NCBI RefSeq assembly: GCF_018403285.1
Contig: NZ_BOSJ01000001.1
Coordinates: forward strand, 186,001 to 250,000
DNA from: Paenibacillus sp. J45TS6
GTDB lineage: Bacteria; Bacillota; Bacilli; Paenibacillales; Paenibacillaceae
DNA length: 64,000 nt
Direction: 5' to 3'
In this document: positions 7,494 to 15,174 of the stretch, one piece after another
How positions within the stretch are numbered: the stretch's first letter is position 1
Layout of the letters: every line of letters begins with the position of its first letter
Notes under the pieces: model-generated
Seen by the model: only the letters and a program-made list of their open reading frames with translations
Database searches by the model: none
What the model was told of the DNA's origin: nothing
Made by a program: the position numbers and the translations under genes

Positions 7494-8480
7494 TTAATAC
7501 ATTGCAAGCTTAAGCATTGCATCTTTTACTTTATCTTTACTCAGCATGTAGAATCTTTCCATTGGCGGACTGATCGGCATTGCAGGCACATCAGGACCGC
7601 AAAGACGTTCAATCGGAGCATCTAGATCAAACAGACATTCTTCACTAATAATGGCAGATACTTCTGCTCCCACTCCGCCTGTTTTGTTATCTTCATGGAT
7701 GATAAGGACTTTCCCCGTTTGTTTTGCTGCAGCTATAATGGCTTCTTTATCCAGTGGTTGCAAGGTACGCAGGTCCAGAACATGCGAAGTTATTCCTTGT
7801 TCTTTTTCCAGCTCCTCAGCGGCTTGCATCACAAAATGCAGCGGCTGTGAATAAGCGATCACTGTAATATCGTCACCTTCACGAAGTAAGTTAGCCTTGC
7901 CAATCGGTACGATGTAATCCTCTTCAGGCACTTCTTCCTTCGAGAGACGATACATTTTTTTATTTTCAAAGAAAAGTACTGGGTCTGGATCACGCACTGC
8001 TGCTTTGAGAAGCCCCTTCGCATCATATGCGGTGTAAGGTGCTACAATTTTAAGCCCCGGGGTTCCAAAGAAAATGGATTCCGGACACTGAGAATGGTAT
8101 AGACCACCAAAAATACCGCCGCCGATTGGCGCACGAATAACAACAGGGCAACTCCAATCATTGTTCGATCTGTATCTAATTTTAGCAGCTTCACTAATGA
8201 TTTGATTGGTTGCTGGAAGCATGAAATCAGAATATTGCATCTCCGCAATCGGCTTCATTCCATACATGGCAGCACCAATAGCTACCCCTGCAATAGCCGA
8301 CTCCGATAAAGGTGTATCCATCACACGCATTTCACCAAACTGATCCATAAGTCCTTTGGTTGTAGTGAATACGCCGCCTTTCACCCCTACGTCTTCGCCA
8401 AGCACAAATACGGTCTCATCGCGCTCCATTTCTTCTTTCATCGCGAGTCTAATCGCATCAATATACTCCATTTCAGCCAT
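7494..8480 (-). CDS. bkdAB: Branched-chain 2-oxoacid dehydrogenase E1 beta subunit
   Basis: 328 residues. Together with E1alpha it decarboxylates branched 2-oxoacids using thiamine diphosphate. The sequence has the transketolase central domain (VLGEDVGVKGGVFTTT, TPLSESAIAGVAIGAA, EMQYSDFMLPA) and the C-terminal fold (VLDLRTLQPLDKEAI, IHEDNKTGGVGAEVSA). Its ATG overlaps the E1alpha stop in a TAATG junction, implying coupled translation and balanced subunits. Confidence 0.95.
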   Translation of the reverse strand: MAEMEYIDAIRLAMKEEMERDETVFVLGEDVGVKGGVFTTTKGLMDQFGEMRVMDTPLSESAIAGVAIGAAMYGMKPIAEMQYSDFMLPATNQIISEAAKIRYRSNNDWSCPVVIRAPIGGGIFGGLYHSQCPESIFFGTPGLKIVAPYTAYDAKGLLKAAVRDPDPVLFFENKKMYRLSKEEVPEEDYIVPIGKANLLREGDDITVIAYSQPLHFVMQAAEELEKEQGITSHVLDLRTLQPLDKEAIIAAAKQTGKVLIIHEDNKTGGVGAEVSAIISEECLFDLDAPIERLCGPDVPAMPISPPMERFYMLSKDKVKDAMLKLAMY

Positions 8481-9511
8481 TATTGTTTCCCTCCTGACTC
8501 ATCATCGGCATACACATGCAGCAGGGTATCTTCCGGCTTCGGAAATGGAGCATTGTCTGCATATTCCGTCGCTTCTTTCAGTTCCATACTAAGCTGTGCA
8601 GCCAGATCTGCATCTCGCTCTTCATCCCATAAACCACAGTCAATCAAGTATTGTTTCATTTTGGCAAGGCCGTCTTTTTTCCAGTTCTCTTCTACTTCTT
8701 CTTTTGTTCGATAAGCGAGATCATTATCTGAAGTTGAATGTGGAGACAACCGGTACATCATCGCCTCAATTAGTGTCGGACCTTCTCCTGCTACGGCACG
8801 TTCGCGTGCTTCTTTTACAGCAGCGTACACAGCAAGAGCATCATTACCATCTACACGGATTCCCGGGAACCCATACCCGAGAGCACGATCACTTACTTTT
8901 CCGCTAAGCTGTTTGTGAACAGGCACAGAGATGGCATACTGATTATTTTCAACCATGATAATAACCGGAAGTTTATGAACGCCCGCAAAGTTACTTCCTT
9001 CATGGAAGTCCCCCTGATTACTCGAACCTTCGCCAAAAGTAACGAAAGATACAAAATCTTTCTTTTGCATTTTCGCTGCAAGTGCAAAGCCGACTGCATG
9101 AGGTACCTGCGTAGTTACAGGACTTGAACCTGTTACAATGCGAAGTCGTTTGCTTCCAAAATGACCAGGCATTTGGCGCCCTCCACTGTTCGGGTCTTCT
9201 GCTTTCGCAAAAGCGGACAGCATGAGTTCACGCGGCGTCATTCCTACGGCCATAACAAATCCATAATCTCGATAATAAGGCAGGAAATAATCCTTTTCAC
9301 GATCAAGCGCAAAAGCAGCAGCTACCTGAGCTGTCTCTTGACCGATACCGGAAACGTGGAAATTGATTTTTCCCGCTCTTTGTAAAAGCATACAGCGTTC
9401 ATCAAATTTACGGGCCAGGAGCATATATTTGTACATATCAATAACCTGACCATCAGATAGACCAAGCTCATTATGTTTGTACTGTTTAGAAGTCATATTA
9501 TTTAAGTTCAA
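8480..9511 (-). CDS. bkdAA: Branched-chain 2-oxoacid dehydrogenase E1 alpha subunit
   Basis: 343 residues, thiamine-diphosphate subunit. The TPP motif is visible: GEGSSNQGDFHEGSNFAGVHKLPVI..ENN (about residues 160-192), with the loop SPHSTSDND that precedes E1 phosphorylation sites in homologues. The start is TTG at 9511 behind a strong AAAGGAGGG; the first in-frame ATG is 15 bases further and too far from that site. It is 190 bases downstream of the E3 gene and has a TATAAT element in that gap, so it may be transcribed independently. Confidence 0.94.
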   Translation of the reverse strand: MNLNNMTSKQYKHNELGLSDGQVIDMYKYMLLARKFDERCMLLQRAGKINFHVSGIGQETAQVAAAFALDREKDYFLPYYRDYGFVMAVGMTPRELMLSAFAKAEDPNSGGRQMPGHFGSKRLRIVTGSSPVTTQVPHAVGFALAAKMQKKDFVSFVTFGEGSSNQGDFHEGSNFAGVHKLPVIIMVENNQYAISVPVHKQLSGKVSDRALGYGFPGIRVDGNDALAVYAAVKEARERAVAGEGPTLIEAMMYRLSPHSTSDNDLAYRTKEEVEENWKKDGLAKMKQYLIDCGLWDEERDADLAAQLSMELKEATEYADNAPFPKPEDTLLHVYADDESGGKQ

Positions 9512-9601
9512 AACTAGCGAACCCTCCTTTTAGAGTAGCTCAAGCGTCTTAGGTATTGTTGTCTTGTCTTATAACCTGGTACTAAGACTTGGCTTAAGCT
9601 C

Positions 9602-9607
9602 ATTATA
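9602..9607 (-). promoter_or_regulatory. Possible -10 element for the bkdAA operon
   Basis: A perfect TATAAT on the minus strand in the 190-base gap between lpdV and bkdAA, about 90 bases before the bkdAA start. No clean -35 at 17 bases was found, so promoter status is tentative. A short inverted repeat, CATGA-TAAGTG-TCATG, lies upstream near 9648-9663. Confidence 0.35.
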
Positions 9608-9701
9608 CTCGTTTTATTTGCAAAAAGAAAAGAGATAAACCACATTCATGATAAGTGTCATGTTTCATATCCACTTACTAGATAACGGGTAAAGCAGGCA
9701 T

Positions 9702-11123
9702 TTACATTCCGATTGCATTACCGTCTACGGCAAGCATTGCTTCTCCCATAATCTCCGATAAAGAGGGATGAGGATGCACAAGCTGTCCTATTTCCCAAGG
9801 AGTTGCATCTAATAGCTGAGCTAACGCTGCTTCACTGATCAGATCTGTAACATGAGTTCCAATCATATGAACTCCCAAAATATCATTGGTGTCCTCATCC
9901 GCAATTACTTTCACAAAGCCTTCTTGATGTCCGTGTACCAAGGCTTTGCCAATCGCTTGAAAAGGAAACTTCCCAATCTTCACCTTATAACCAAGTTCTC
10001 TAGCTTGCTTTTCTGTATATCCAACACTCGCTGCTTCAGGTCTAGAATAGATGGCTCTTGGAATAAATTGATCCGGAGTCGCATGTACGGTTTCGCCTGA
10101 CATATGATGTACGGCACGGATTCCTTCATGGGAAGCAACATGGGCAAGCTGGAGGCCTCCGATACAATCGCCGATCGCATAAATATGAGGAACAGCGGTC
10201 TGTAACTGCTTATTCACCTCAATGAATCCATTTGATAATTTTATATCCGTGTTCTCAATGCCAATATTCTCGACATTTGCTACTCGACCGACCGAGATTA
10301 ATATTTTCGAAGCAGATAAAGTTTCGCTTCCCGCACTCGACTGTATATCAATCGAAAGTGAATCACCATGGTCTATATATGTATCCGTCATGACCTGGGA
10401 ACCTGTTCTTACCTCTACTCCTCGTTTGACAAGCAGTCGTTTCATTTCAGCAGCGATCTCTTGATCTTCTTGGGGAAGAATGTGATCTGCTGCCTCAACA
10501 AGAGTCACTTTTACATTAAAATCAGATAGCATGGATGCCCATTCTACTCCAATAACTCCGCCGCCAACAATAATGATGGAATCCGGCAGGTCGTCCATTC
10601 GAAGAGCCTCGTCGCTTGTCATAATCTTATCGCCTTCAGGTTCGAGTCCTGGCAGCGTTCTAGGACGAGTTCCTGTAGCAATAATCAGATTTGCCGGCAC
10701 TACATTTTCCATCTCTCCATTATCAAGTTCTACAGCAAGAGCTCCGCTTTTTGGAGAAAAAATCGAAGGACCAATGACTCTTCCTTTTCCATGCAAAACG
10801 GTGATCTTATTTTTACGCATCAAATACTGAACACCCTGATGGAGCTGCTCAACGATGGCTTCTTTTCTTTCTTGAACTTTAGGGAATACTAACGTCGCCC
10901 CCGAAGTTTCAATACCGTAACTTACGCTATCTTTAATATCTGCATATACTTCTGCACTTCGAAGCAGTGCCTTGCTTGGAATACAACCGCGGTGAAGACA
11001 CGTTCCGCCAAGTTTATCTTTTTCTACAATAACGACAGATTTACCTAATTGCGCAGCCCGGATCGCAGCCACATAGCCACCTGTTCCCCCGCCCAAGATT
11101 GCAACATCACATTCTATTGCCAT
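9702..11123 (-). CDS. lpdV: Dihydrolipoyl dehydrogenase (E3)
   Basis: 473-residue flavoprotein that reoxidises dihydrolipoamide with NAD. It shows the FAD fingerprint AILGGGTGGYVAAIRAAQLG, the redox disulfide GGTCLHRGCIPSK (near residue 39), the NAD-binding GGGVIGVEWASM (near 187), FAD motif IYAIGDCIGG, and the C-terminal HPHPSLSE with the catalytic histidine. It is the first gene of the bkd block. Unlike B. subtilis there are no buk, bcd, ptb or bkdR genes beside it. Confidence 0.95.
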   Translation of the reverse strand: MAIECDVAILGGGTGGYVAAIRAAQLGKSVVIVEKDKLGGTCLHRGCIPSKALLRSAEVYADIKDSVSYGIETSGATLVFPKVQERKEAIVEQLHQGVQYLMRKNKITVLHGKGRVIGPSIFSPKSGALAVELDNGEMENVVPANLIIATGTRPRTLPGLEPEGDKIMTSDEALRMDDLPDSIIIVGGGVIGVEWASMLSDFNVKVTLVEAADHILPQEDQEIAAEMKRLLVKRGVEVRTGSQVMTDTYIDHGDSLSIDIQSSAGSETLSASKILISVGRVANVENIGIENTDIKLSNGFIEVNKQLQTAVPHIYAIGDCIGGLQLAHVASHEGIRAVHHMSGETVHATPDQFIPRAIYSRPEAASVGYTEKQARELGYKVKIGKFPFQAIGKALVHGHQEGFVKVIADEDTNDILGVHMIGTHVTDLISEAALAQLLDATPWEIGQLVHPHPSLSEIMGEAMLAVDGNAIGM

Positions 11124-11284
11124 AAAAAATCATTCCCCCAATTCTTCCACGTTGTTATTAATTTATGTTCTATTGTACTCTCACTTCTCTGGAATCACAA
11201 AACAAGCCCATCTAATAGACAGTAACTAGAAGACAAGGTATCATATAGAAATACTACATGCGTATGAGAAGGGGTTTTTGCACG

Positions 11285-11569
11285 ATGAAGCTTATGCTTT
11301 CCCGCTTTCTTGCCATTGTCATCCTCGTTATTCCTGGTCTTGGAGCCATGAAAGGTTTTTTAATGATCAAAGATTCGTTGTTTCATTATTATGCTGCTCA
11401 TGGTGATGATCTTGTAACCGTCCCGCGCTTTGAATGGCTTCACTTCAGCTTAGGCATTCTTCTATTCGCCACGTGCATGGCTTTCCTTGGCGGCTGGATT
11501 CTGTTTCGTGATCGAAAACGTAATTATGTCGGACCTCGTTTCAAACAAAAACCAGATATGGATGCATAG
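11285..11569 (+). CDS. DUF2627 family membrane protein (YqzF-like)
   Basis: 94 residues from the ATG at 11285, which has AGAAGGGG 10 bases upstream; the ATG at 11258 lacks a site. Two transmembrane segments (about residues 5-23 and 53-74) flank a short external loop, followed by the family's basic tail FRDRKRNYVGPRF. B. subtilis YqzF belongs to the same family and is also near the bkd genes. Function is unknown. It is divergent from lpdV. Confidence 0.8.
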   Translation: MKLMLSRFLAIVILVIPGLGAMKGFLMIKDSLFHYYAAHGDDLVTVPRFEWLHFSLGILLFATCMAFLGGWILFRDRKRNYVGPRFKQKPDMDA

Positions 11570-11662
11570 CCAGACGCCCCTTATGAGAAACTTTACCTTT
11601 ACGGCTGGATTCAATATAATGTTACTCTTATATATCTTTTTCGAAGATAGGGGCTTCTGACC

Positions 11663-12037
11663 ATGATTTCATTTTTACTTACACTCAAACGATTACTCAA
11701 AGGATTATTCCATGGTTTTAAAGATAAGAGATTTCTTGCTCTTTTAACCTTGACCTTAGCTACCCTGCTCTCAGGAACTCTTTTTTATTCCAGTGTAGAG
11801 AATATGAGTTATATTGATGCACTCTACTTTTCTGCAGTTACTTTAACAACCATCGGTCACCCAACGCTCGCGCCGGTTACGACTTTTGGCAAGTTGTTTA
11901 CGATCATTTACATGTTTGCAGGGATCGGTATTACGATTGCTATGATCGCTAGAATTACGCTCGGTATCGTTTTTCCAGAAAAGTTAGGCGATGAAAGACC
12001 TAAAGAAGAAATATCTGTAGATCCATCTGAACAGTAA
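11663..12037 (+). CDS. Two-helix ion-channel family protein with atypical filter
   Basis: 124 residues. TM1 (about 25-43), a pore helix YIDALYFSAVTLTTIG, a filter-like segment TIGHPTLAP (near 69-77), and TM2 (about 84-108) give the architecture of a KcsA/Ion_trans_2 subunit without a large cytoplasmic domain. The usual K+ filter TVGYGD is replaced by TIGHPT, so ion selectivity cannot be assumed to be K+. The ATG has a GATAGGGG site. It lies 93 bases after the DUF2627 gene. Confidence 0.75.
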   Translation: MISFLLTLKRLLKGLFHGFKDKRFLALLTLTLATLLSGTLFYSSVENMSYIDALYFSAVTLTTIGHPTLAPVTTFGKLFTIIYMFAGIGITIAMIARITLGIVFPEKLGDERPKEEISVDPSEQ

Positions 12038-12047
12038 CTAATCTTAG

Positions 12048-12075
12048 GCCTTCTTAACAATTAAGAAGGCTTTTT
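12048..12075 (+). terminator. Terminator after the channel gene
   Basis: Perfect GCCTTCTTAA / TTAAGAAGGC stem with a CAA loop, followed by TTTTTATTAT on the plus strand. Confidence 0.85.
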
Positions 12076-12084
12076 ATTATCTGC

Positions 12085-12303
12085 TTATTCATACAATGCA
12101 TCTCTAAGTTTGGTAGACATTTTCGAACCACCCGTTGCTTTTTGCAATATTTGTTTTTTTAACCGTTGATTCTGTGCTTGTACAGCCGAGAATTCAGCTA
12201 GTAAATCAGATATGAATATTTCTGCATCTGGAGTAAGTGTCTCCTTTTCTTGCAGTAACTCAAACTTCTTTTGCCAAGCATTATATTTTTCATCATTATT
12301 CAT
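12085..12303 (-). CDS. Small hypothetical protein, predicted coiled coil
   Basis: 72 residues from the ATG at 12303, which has GAGGTG six bases upstream; the frame is open to 12330 without a better site. Acidic N terminus (MNNDEKYNAWQKKFELLQEK), then a helix rich in heptad-like spacing (FISDLLAEFSAVQAQNQRLKKQILQKA), ending STKLRDALYE. No recognised domain and no signal peptide. It stands alone and convergent with the channel gene. Function unknown. Confidence 0.6.
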   Translation of the reverse strand: MNNDEKYNAWQKKFELLQEKETLTPDAEIFISDLLAEFSAVQAQNQRLKKQILQKATGGSKMSTKLRDALYE

Positions 12304-12413
12304 TATGATCACCTCATCATTATCAACCATATCATGTTAGAAGAAATTGTGCATAATTTTACACTCCATGATCTAACAAAATAGTGGCTTCTATGCTTTT
12401 ATTTATGTTAATC

Positions 12414-12450
12414 TATAATGGCTCTTTTGGGGAAACCAAAAGTTTTAGAG
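12414..12450 (+). promoter_or_regulatory. -10 element and 5' hairpin upstream of the thymidine kinase gene
   Basis: TATAAT at 12414-12419 is followed at once by CTTTTGG-GGAAA-CCAAAAG (12423-12441) and TTTTAGAG, with GCTC/GAGC as a possible outer pair. The hairpin would lie at or near the transcript start and could act as an operator, a 5' stabiliser or a weak attenuator. A clear -35 was not found. Confidence 0.4.
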
Positions 12451-12481
12451 CGGATTGTGCTAAAGAGAGGAAGATATCGCT

Positions 12482-13078
12482 GTGTCAAAAGGTCGTATTA
12501 CTGTTATTACCGGACCCATGTTCAGTGAAAAATCAGGGGAACTGATCAGACGCTGTCAAAAACTAATGAAATATGGACGCCAGAAGGTCGTTGCCTATAA
12601 GCCTGTTGAAGATGACCGATTTGAAATCGATGAAATCGTAAGTCGGATCGGATACAAATTACCTGCAATCCCCATTCCAAAACAACTTACTCCGCAAATC
12701 GTGGAACAAATTCTAGAACAAACAAAAGATGCAGATGTTGTTGCTTTCGATGAGGTACAGTTCTTCAGCAGAGAAATCATGGATATTGCCGAAGAACTCG
12801 CTTATTGCGGAAAACACGTCATCGTGGATGGTTTAAATATGGATTACCGGGGTAAAGAATTTGGATATGTTGGCGGTTTGCTCGCCATGTCCGATGATAT
12901 TGAAAAACTATCAGCCTTCTGCGCTGTATGTGGAAGCCCTGATGCAGCATTTACCCAACGTATCGTCAATGGCGAGCCGGTCACCCTTGGTCCTGTCGTC
13001 ATGATCGGAGACTCTGAGGCATACGAACCGAGATGCCGCAAATGTTTTGTCCCGCCTCATAAAGTGAAATGCGATTAA
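12482..13078 (+). CDS. tdk: Thymidine kinase family protein with altered P-loop
   Basis: 198 residues, starting GTG behind AGAGGAAG. Phosphorylates deoxythymidine in the salvage pathway by family. Visible: FDEVQFFSREI (Walker B and catalytic Glu), GLNMDYRGKEFG, zinc pairs CAVC (near residue 145) and CRKC (near 187), and the family signature GDSEAYEPRCRKC. Odd point: the P-loop reads GPMFSEKSGEL, where thymidine kinases have GPMFSGKS/T, so the conserved glycine before the lysine is Glu. The rest of the fold is intact and the frame unbroken. Activity is therefore uncertain, and it may be a divergent paralogue. Confidence 0.82.
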   Translation: MSKGRITVITGPMFSEKSGELIRRCQKLMKYGRQKVVAYKPVEDDRFEIDEIVSRIGYKLPAIPIPKQLTPQIVEQILEQTKDADVVAFDEVQFFSREIMDIAEELAYCGKHVIVDGLNMDYRGKEFGYVGGLLAMSDDIEKLSAFCAVCGSPDAAFTQRIVNGEPVTLGPVVMIGDSEAYEPRCRKCFVPPHKVKCD

Positions 13079-13087
13079 GAGAAATTA

Positions 13088-13128
13088 AATAAAGGAGTGT
13101 CCGGTATACACCCGGCACTCCTTTACTT
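13088..13128. terminator. Terminator after tdk
   Basis: AAAGGAGTG-CCGG and CCGG-CACTCCTTT form a strong stem around TATACA, with TTTACTTTT following on the plus strand. It sits between two convergent genes. Confidence 0.8.
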
Positions 13129-13172
13129 TTCAGCTGTCGACAAAGCGGTAGCTGTGCACATCATTCTATTCA

Positions 13173-13652
13173 TTATTGTTCCCGTGTAACAAAGTACTTA
13201 TTAGTCATATAGTAAGCATCACCGCGGGATGTCTCTACCATTCCTTTTTTCGGGTCCAAGAATACAATTTCCTTACACTTCGTGCAATACCACTTTGTTC
13301 GTTTGTACGGAGACTCGGTAACATAAGCAGTTCCACATTTGCAATCAATTTTCATTAAAATTTCATTGGCACGATATGCGGTTGATAGACGATCCATATT
13401 ATCTTGTTGTTGAACAGGCACGATTACATTCTGATAGTCAGAGAACTGATTTTGAACTTTAAAGTCAGAGACAAGTGAAGGATTTAATCCAAAGAATTCT
13501 TTACCGATCTCAGCAATAAACTTCGTATCGTTTCTGTAACAATGAATCCATTCCTGAATCTGTTTATTGGACAATGGAACTGTCCCCTTAACACCGCTGT
13601 TCAGTGTGTATGTCATAATATATAGTGTGTCGTCTTGTTTGCTTGAGTACAT
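13173..13652 (-). CDS. Hypothetical zinc-ribbon protein
   Basis: 159 residues, not recognised. No signal peptide or membrane segment. The N-terminal two thirds is a mixed alpha/beta-looking domain; the C-terminal part has CKCG (near residue 105) and CTKC (near 123), spaced like a zinc ribbon. The ATG has an excellent AAGGAGG site. It lies near another Cys-rich gene (13765-14043) and spo0A on the same strand, but a terminator follows spo0A and 112 bases separate the two small genes, so they are probably independent. Confidence 0.65.
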   Translation of the reverse strand: MYSSKQDDTLYIMTYTLNSGVKGTVPLSNKQIQEWIHCYRNDTKFIAEIGKEFFGLNPSLVSDFKVQNQFSDYQNVIVPVQQQDNMDRLSTAYRANEILMKIDCKCGTAYVTESPYKRTKWYCTKCKEIVFLDPKKGMVETSRGDAYYMTNKYFVTREQ

Positions 13653-13764
13653 TAGAAACCTCCTTATTCTCTGCTAATGTACTACAACTCTTTAACGAAA
13701 GCAAAGGCTATTCTCCATGTAATTATCACCAAATGTGGGACTTGTCGTAAACTATGGATTTTAG

Positions 13765-14043
13765 TTATATTCTAAGCATCTTATTACTTTTATCGTTATA
13801 TTCACACTCTTTGCACAAACCTGTAACTTTACCAGAGGGACTTGCATAAAAATGAAGTCTTTTATACTTATTGCACTTTTCACATTTCTGCACTTTTTGC
13901 ATCTTCTTATTCTGATTATTTTTGCGATAATGATCCAAATAGACCACATTGGAAGAATTCTTTACCTTGCTTACGTGATATCGTCTATAAGTTACCCAAA
14001 CCAAGCATGAAGCAATAATACCTATAATCGACAACCATAACAT
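13765..14043 (-). CDS. Hypothetical small membrane protein with zinc-ribbon tail
   Basis: 92 residues. One N-terminal transmembrane helix (about residues 2-19), a very basic middle (YRKNNQNKKMQKVQK), then CEKC ... CKEC separated by about 20 residues, consistent with a zinc knuckle on the cytoplasmic face. GGGGAAGAG precedes the ATG. Not recognised. It starts 28 bases beyond the spo0A terminator, so it probably has its own promoter or depends on read-through. Confidence 0.6.
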   Translation of the reverse strand: MLWLSIIGIIASCLVWVTYRRYHVSKVKNSSNVVYLDHYRKNNQNKKMQKVQKCEKCNKYKRLHFYASPSGKVTGLCKECEYNDKSNKMLRI

Positions 14044-14070
14044 TGGTCTCTTCCCCTTTCATGATTCCCG

Positions 14071-14107
14071 AAAAAGCGCCTACCTTCTCTTTCGGTAAGC
14101 GCATTTT
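14071..14107 (-). terminator. Terminator of spo0A
   Basis: On the minus strand GCGCTTACC and GGTAGGCGC pair around GAAAGAGAA, followed by TTTTTCGGG. It lies about 55 bases after the spo0A stop. Confidence 0.8.
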
Positions 14108-14159
14108 ATTATAAGGTTCGAAGGGCGTTGTCCATATAAATCAACAATCCAAGTCATCT

Positions 14160-14969
14160 TTAAGATACTTTATTCTCAATTCTAAGCTTGTCAGCTACCA
14201 TCGCAATAAATTCACTGTTCGTCGGTTTGGATTTGCTGATGTTAATCGTATATCCAAACAAATGACTGATTGAGTCGATGTTACCCCGTGTCCAAGCCAC
14301 CTCAATCGCATGACGAATCGCACGTTCAACCCTGGAAGGAGTTGTTTTAAATTTCTCAGCGATTGCCGGATATAATGTTTTGGTAATCGCTCCGAGGATT
14401 TCGATATTGTTGTATACCATAGTGATCGCTTCCCGCAAATATTGATATCCCTTAATATGGGCAGGTACACCAATTTCATGAATAATGGAAGTAATACTCG
14501 CATCCAAATTTCTTGATTTTCCGATAGGAACAACATTTGATTTTTGGGAGGAGGATATCATTTGTGAACCATTGCTTGCGATTGCTTGAGCACCAAATAG
14601 CTGCCTTACTCGATTTGCAAGGACTTCCATATCAAAGGGCTTCAAAATATAATAAGAAGCTCCTAATTGTACAGCACGCTGAGTAATGTTCTCTTGCCCA
14701 AAAGCAGTAAGCATGATTACCTTAGGCTGTGGAGACAAATTCATTTCGCGCAGGCGTTCAAGCACCCCTAGACCATCTAGATGAGGCATAATAATATCAA
14801 GAATTAATACATCAGGTACAGACTTTGCTTCTTGAATGATCTGAAGTACCTCCTCACCGTTATACGCGATGCCCGTTACTTCCATGTCCTCTTGATTAGA
14901 TATATATTCAGCTAGTAAATTAGTAAACTCCCGGTTATCATCAGCCAATAATATTTCAATATTTTGCAA
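14160..14969 (-). CDS. spo0A: Sporulation master regulator Spo0A
   Basis: Phosphorelay response regulator that commits the cell to sporulation. 269 residues from a TTG at 14969 with GGGAGG eight bases upstream; the frame runs on to 15032, but those residues have no counterpart in the family. The receiver domain shows ADDN, phospho-acceptor Asp in [13 protein letters not shown] and the switch lysine in ILKPFD. The C-terminal DNA-binding domain has [19 protein letters not shown] and [20 protein letters not shown]. Upstream are 0A-box sequences and a sigma-H-like promoter, consistent with autoregulation. Confidence 0.97.
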   Translation of the reverse strand: MQNIEILLADDNREFTNLLAEYISNQEDMEVTGIAYNGEEVLQIIQEAKSVPDVLILDIIMPHLDGLGVLERLREMNLSPQPKVIMLTAFGQENITQRAVQLGASYYILKPFDMEVLANRVRQLFGAQAIASNGSQMISSSQKSNVVPIGKSRNLDASITSIIHEIGVPAHIKGYQYLREAITMVYNNIEILGAITKTLYPAIAEKFKTTPSRVERAIRHAIEVAWTRGNIDSISHLFGYTINISKSKPTNSEFIAMVADKLRIENKVS

Positions 14970-15023
14970 ATGTTTTTCCTCCCTTAGACAATTGTTGATG
15001 CTCATTCCCTTACAGCATAAGAT

Positions 15024-15057
15024 TTTCGACACACAAAAGGAAAATCCTTCTGTCGAA
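15024..15057 (-). promoter_or_regulatory. Candidate sigma-H promoter with two 0A boxes upstream of spo0A
   Basis: Minus strand GAAGGATTT (AGGATTT at 15048-15042), 11 bases, GTCGAAA (15030-15024) fits the sigma-H pattern RnAGGAwWW-N11-RnnGAAT with one mismatch. A 0A box TGTCGAA overlaps the -10 (15031-15025), and an inverted copy lies just upstream of the -35 (TGTCGAA on the plus strand, 15051-15057). A third copy lies at 15136-15142. Confidence 0.6.
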
Positions 15058-15135
15058 AAATATTTTCTTTATTTTTTTTAGCCATTGATTTATAATATTG
15101 TATTTTATTTCATTTTATGATTTTCTTCTTATGTA

Positions 15136-15142
15136 TTCGACA
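15136..15142 (-). promoter_or_regulatory. 0A box in the spo0A-spoIVB gap
   Basis: TTCGACA on the plus strand is TGTCGAA, the Spo0A-P core site, on the minus strand. It is the most distal of three such heptamers within 120 bases upstream of spo0A. Confidence 0.5.
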
Positions 15143-15145
15143 AAA

Positions 15146-15174
15146 AATCTTAAGGCTTAACTCGCCTTAAGATT
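15146..15174 (-). terminator. spoIVB: Terminator overlapping the end of spoIVB
   Basis: Perfect 11-base stem AATCTTAAGGC / GCCTTAAGATT with loop GAGTTAA, followed by TTTTTG on the minus strand. The 5' arm encodes the last residues of SpoIVB and the loop contains its TAA stop, so translation to the end would pass through the hairpin. Confidence 0.85.
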
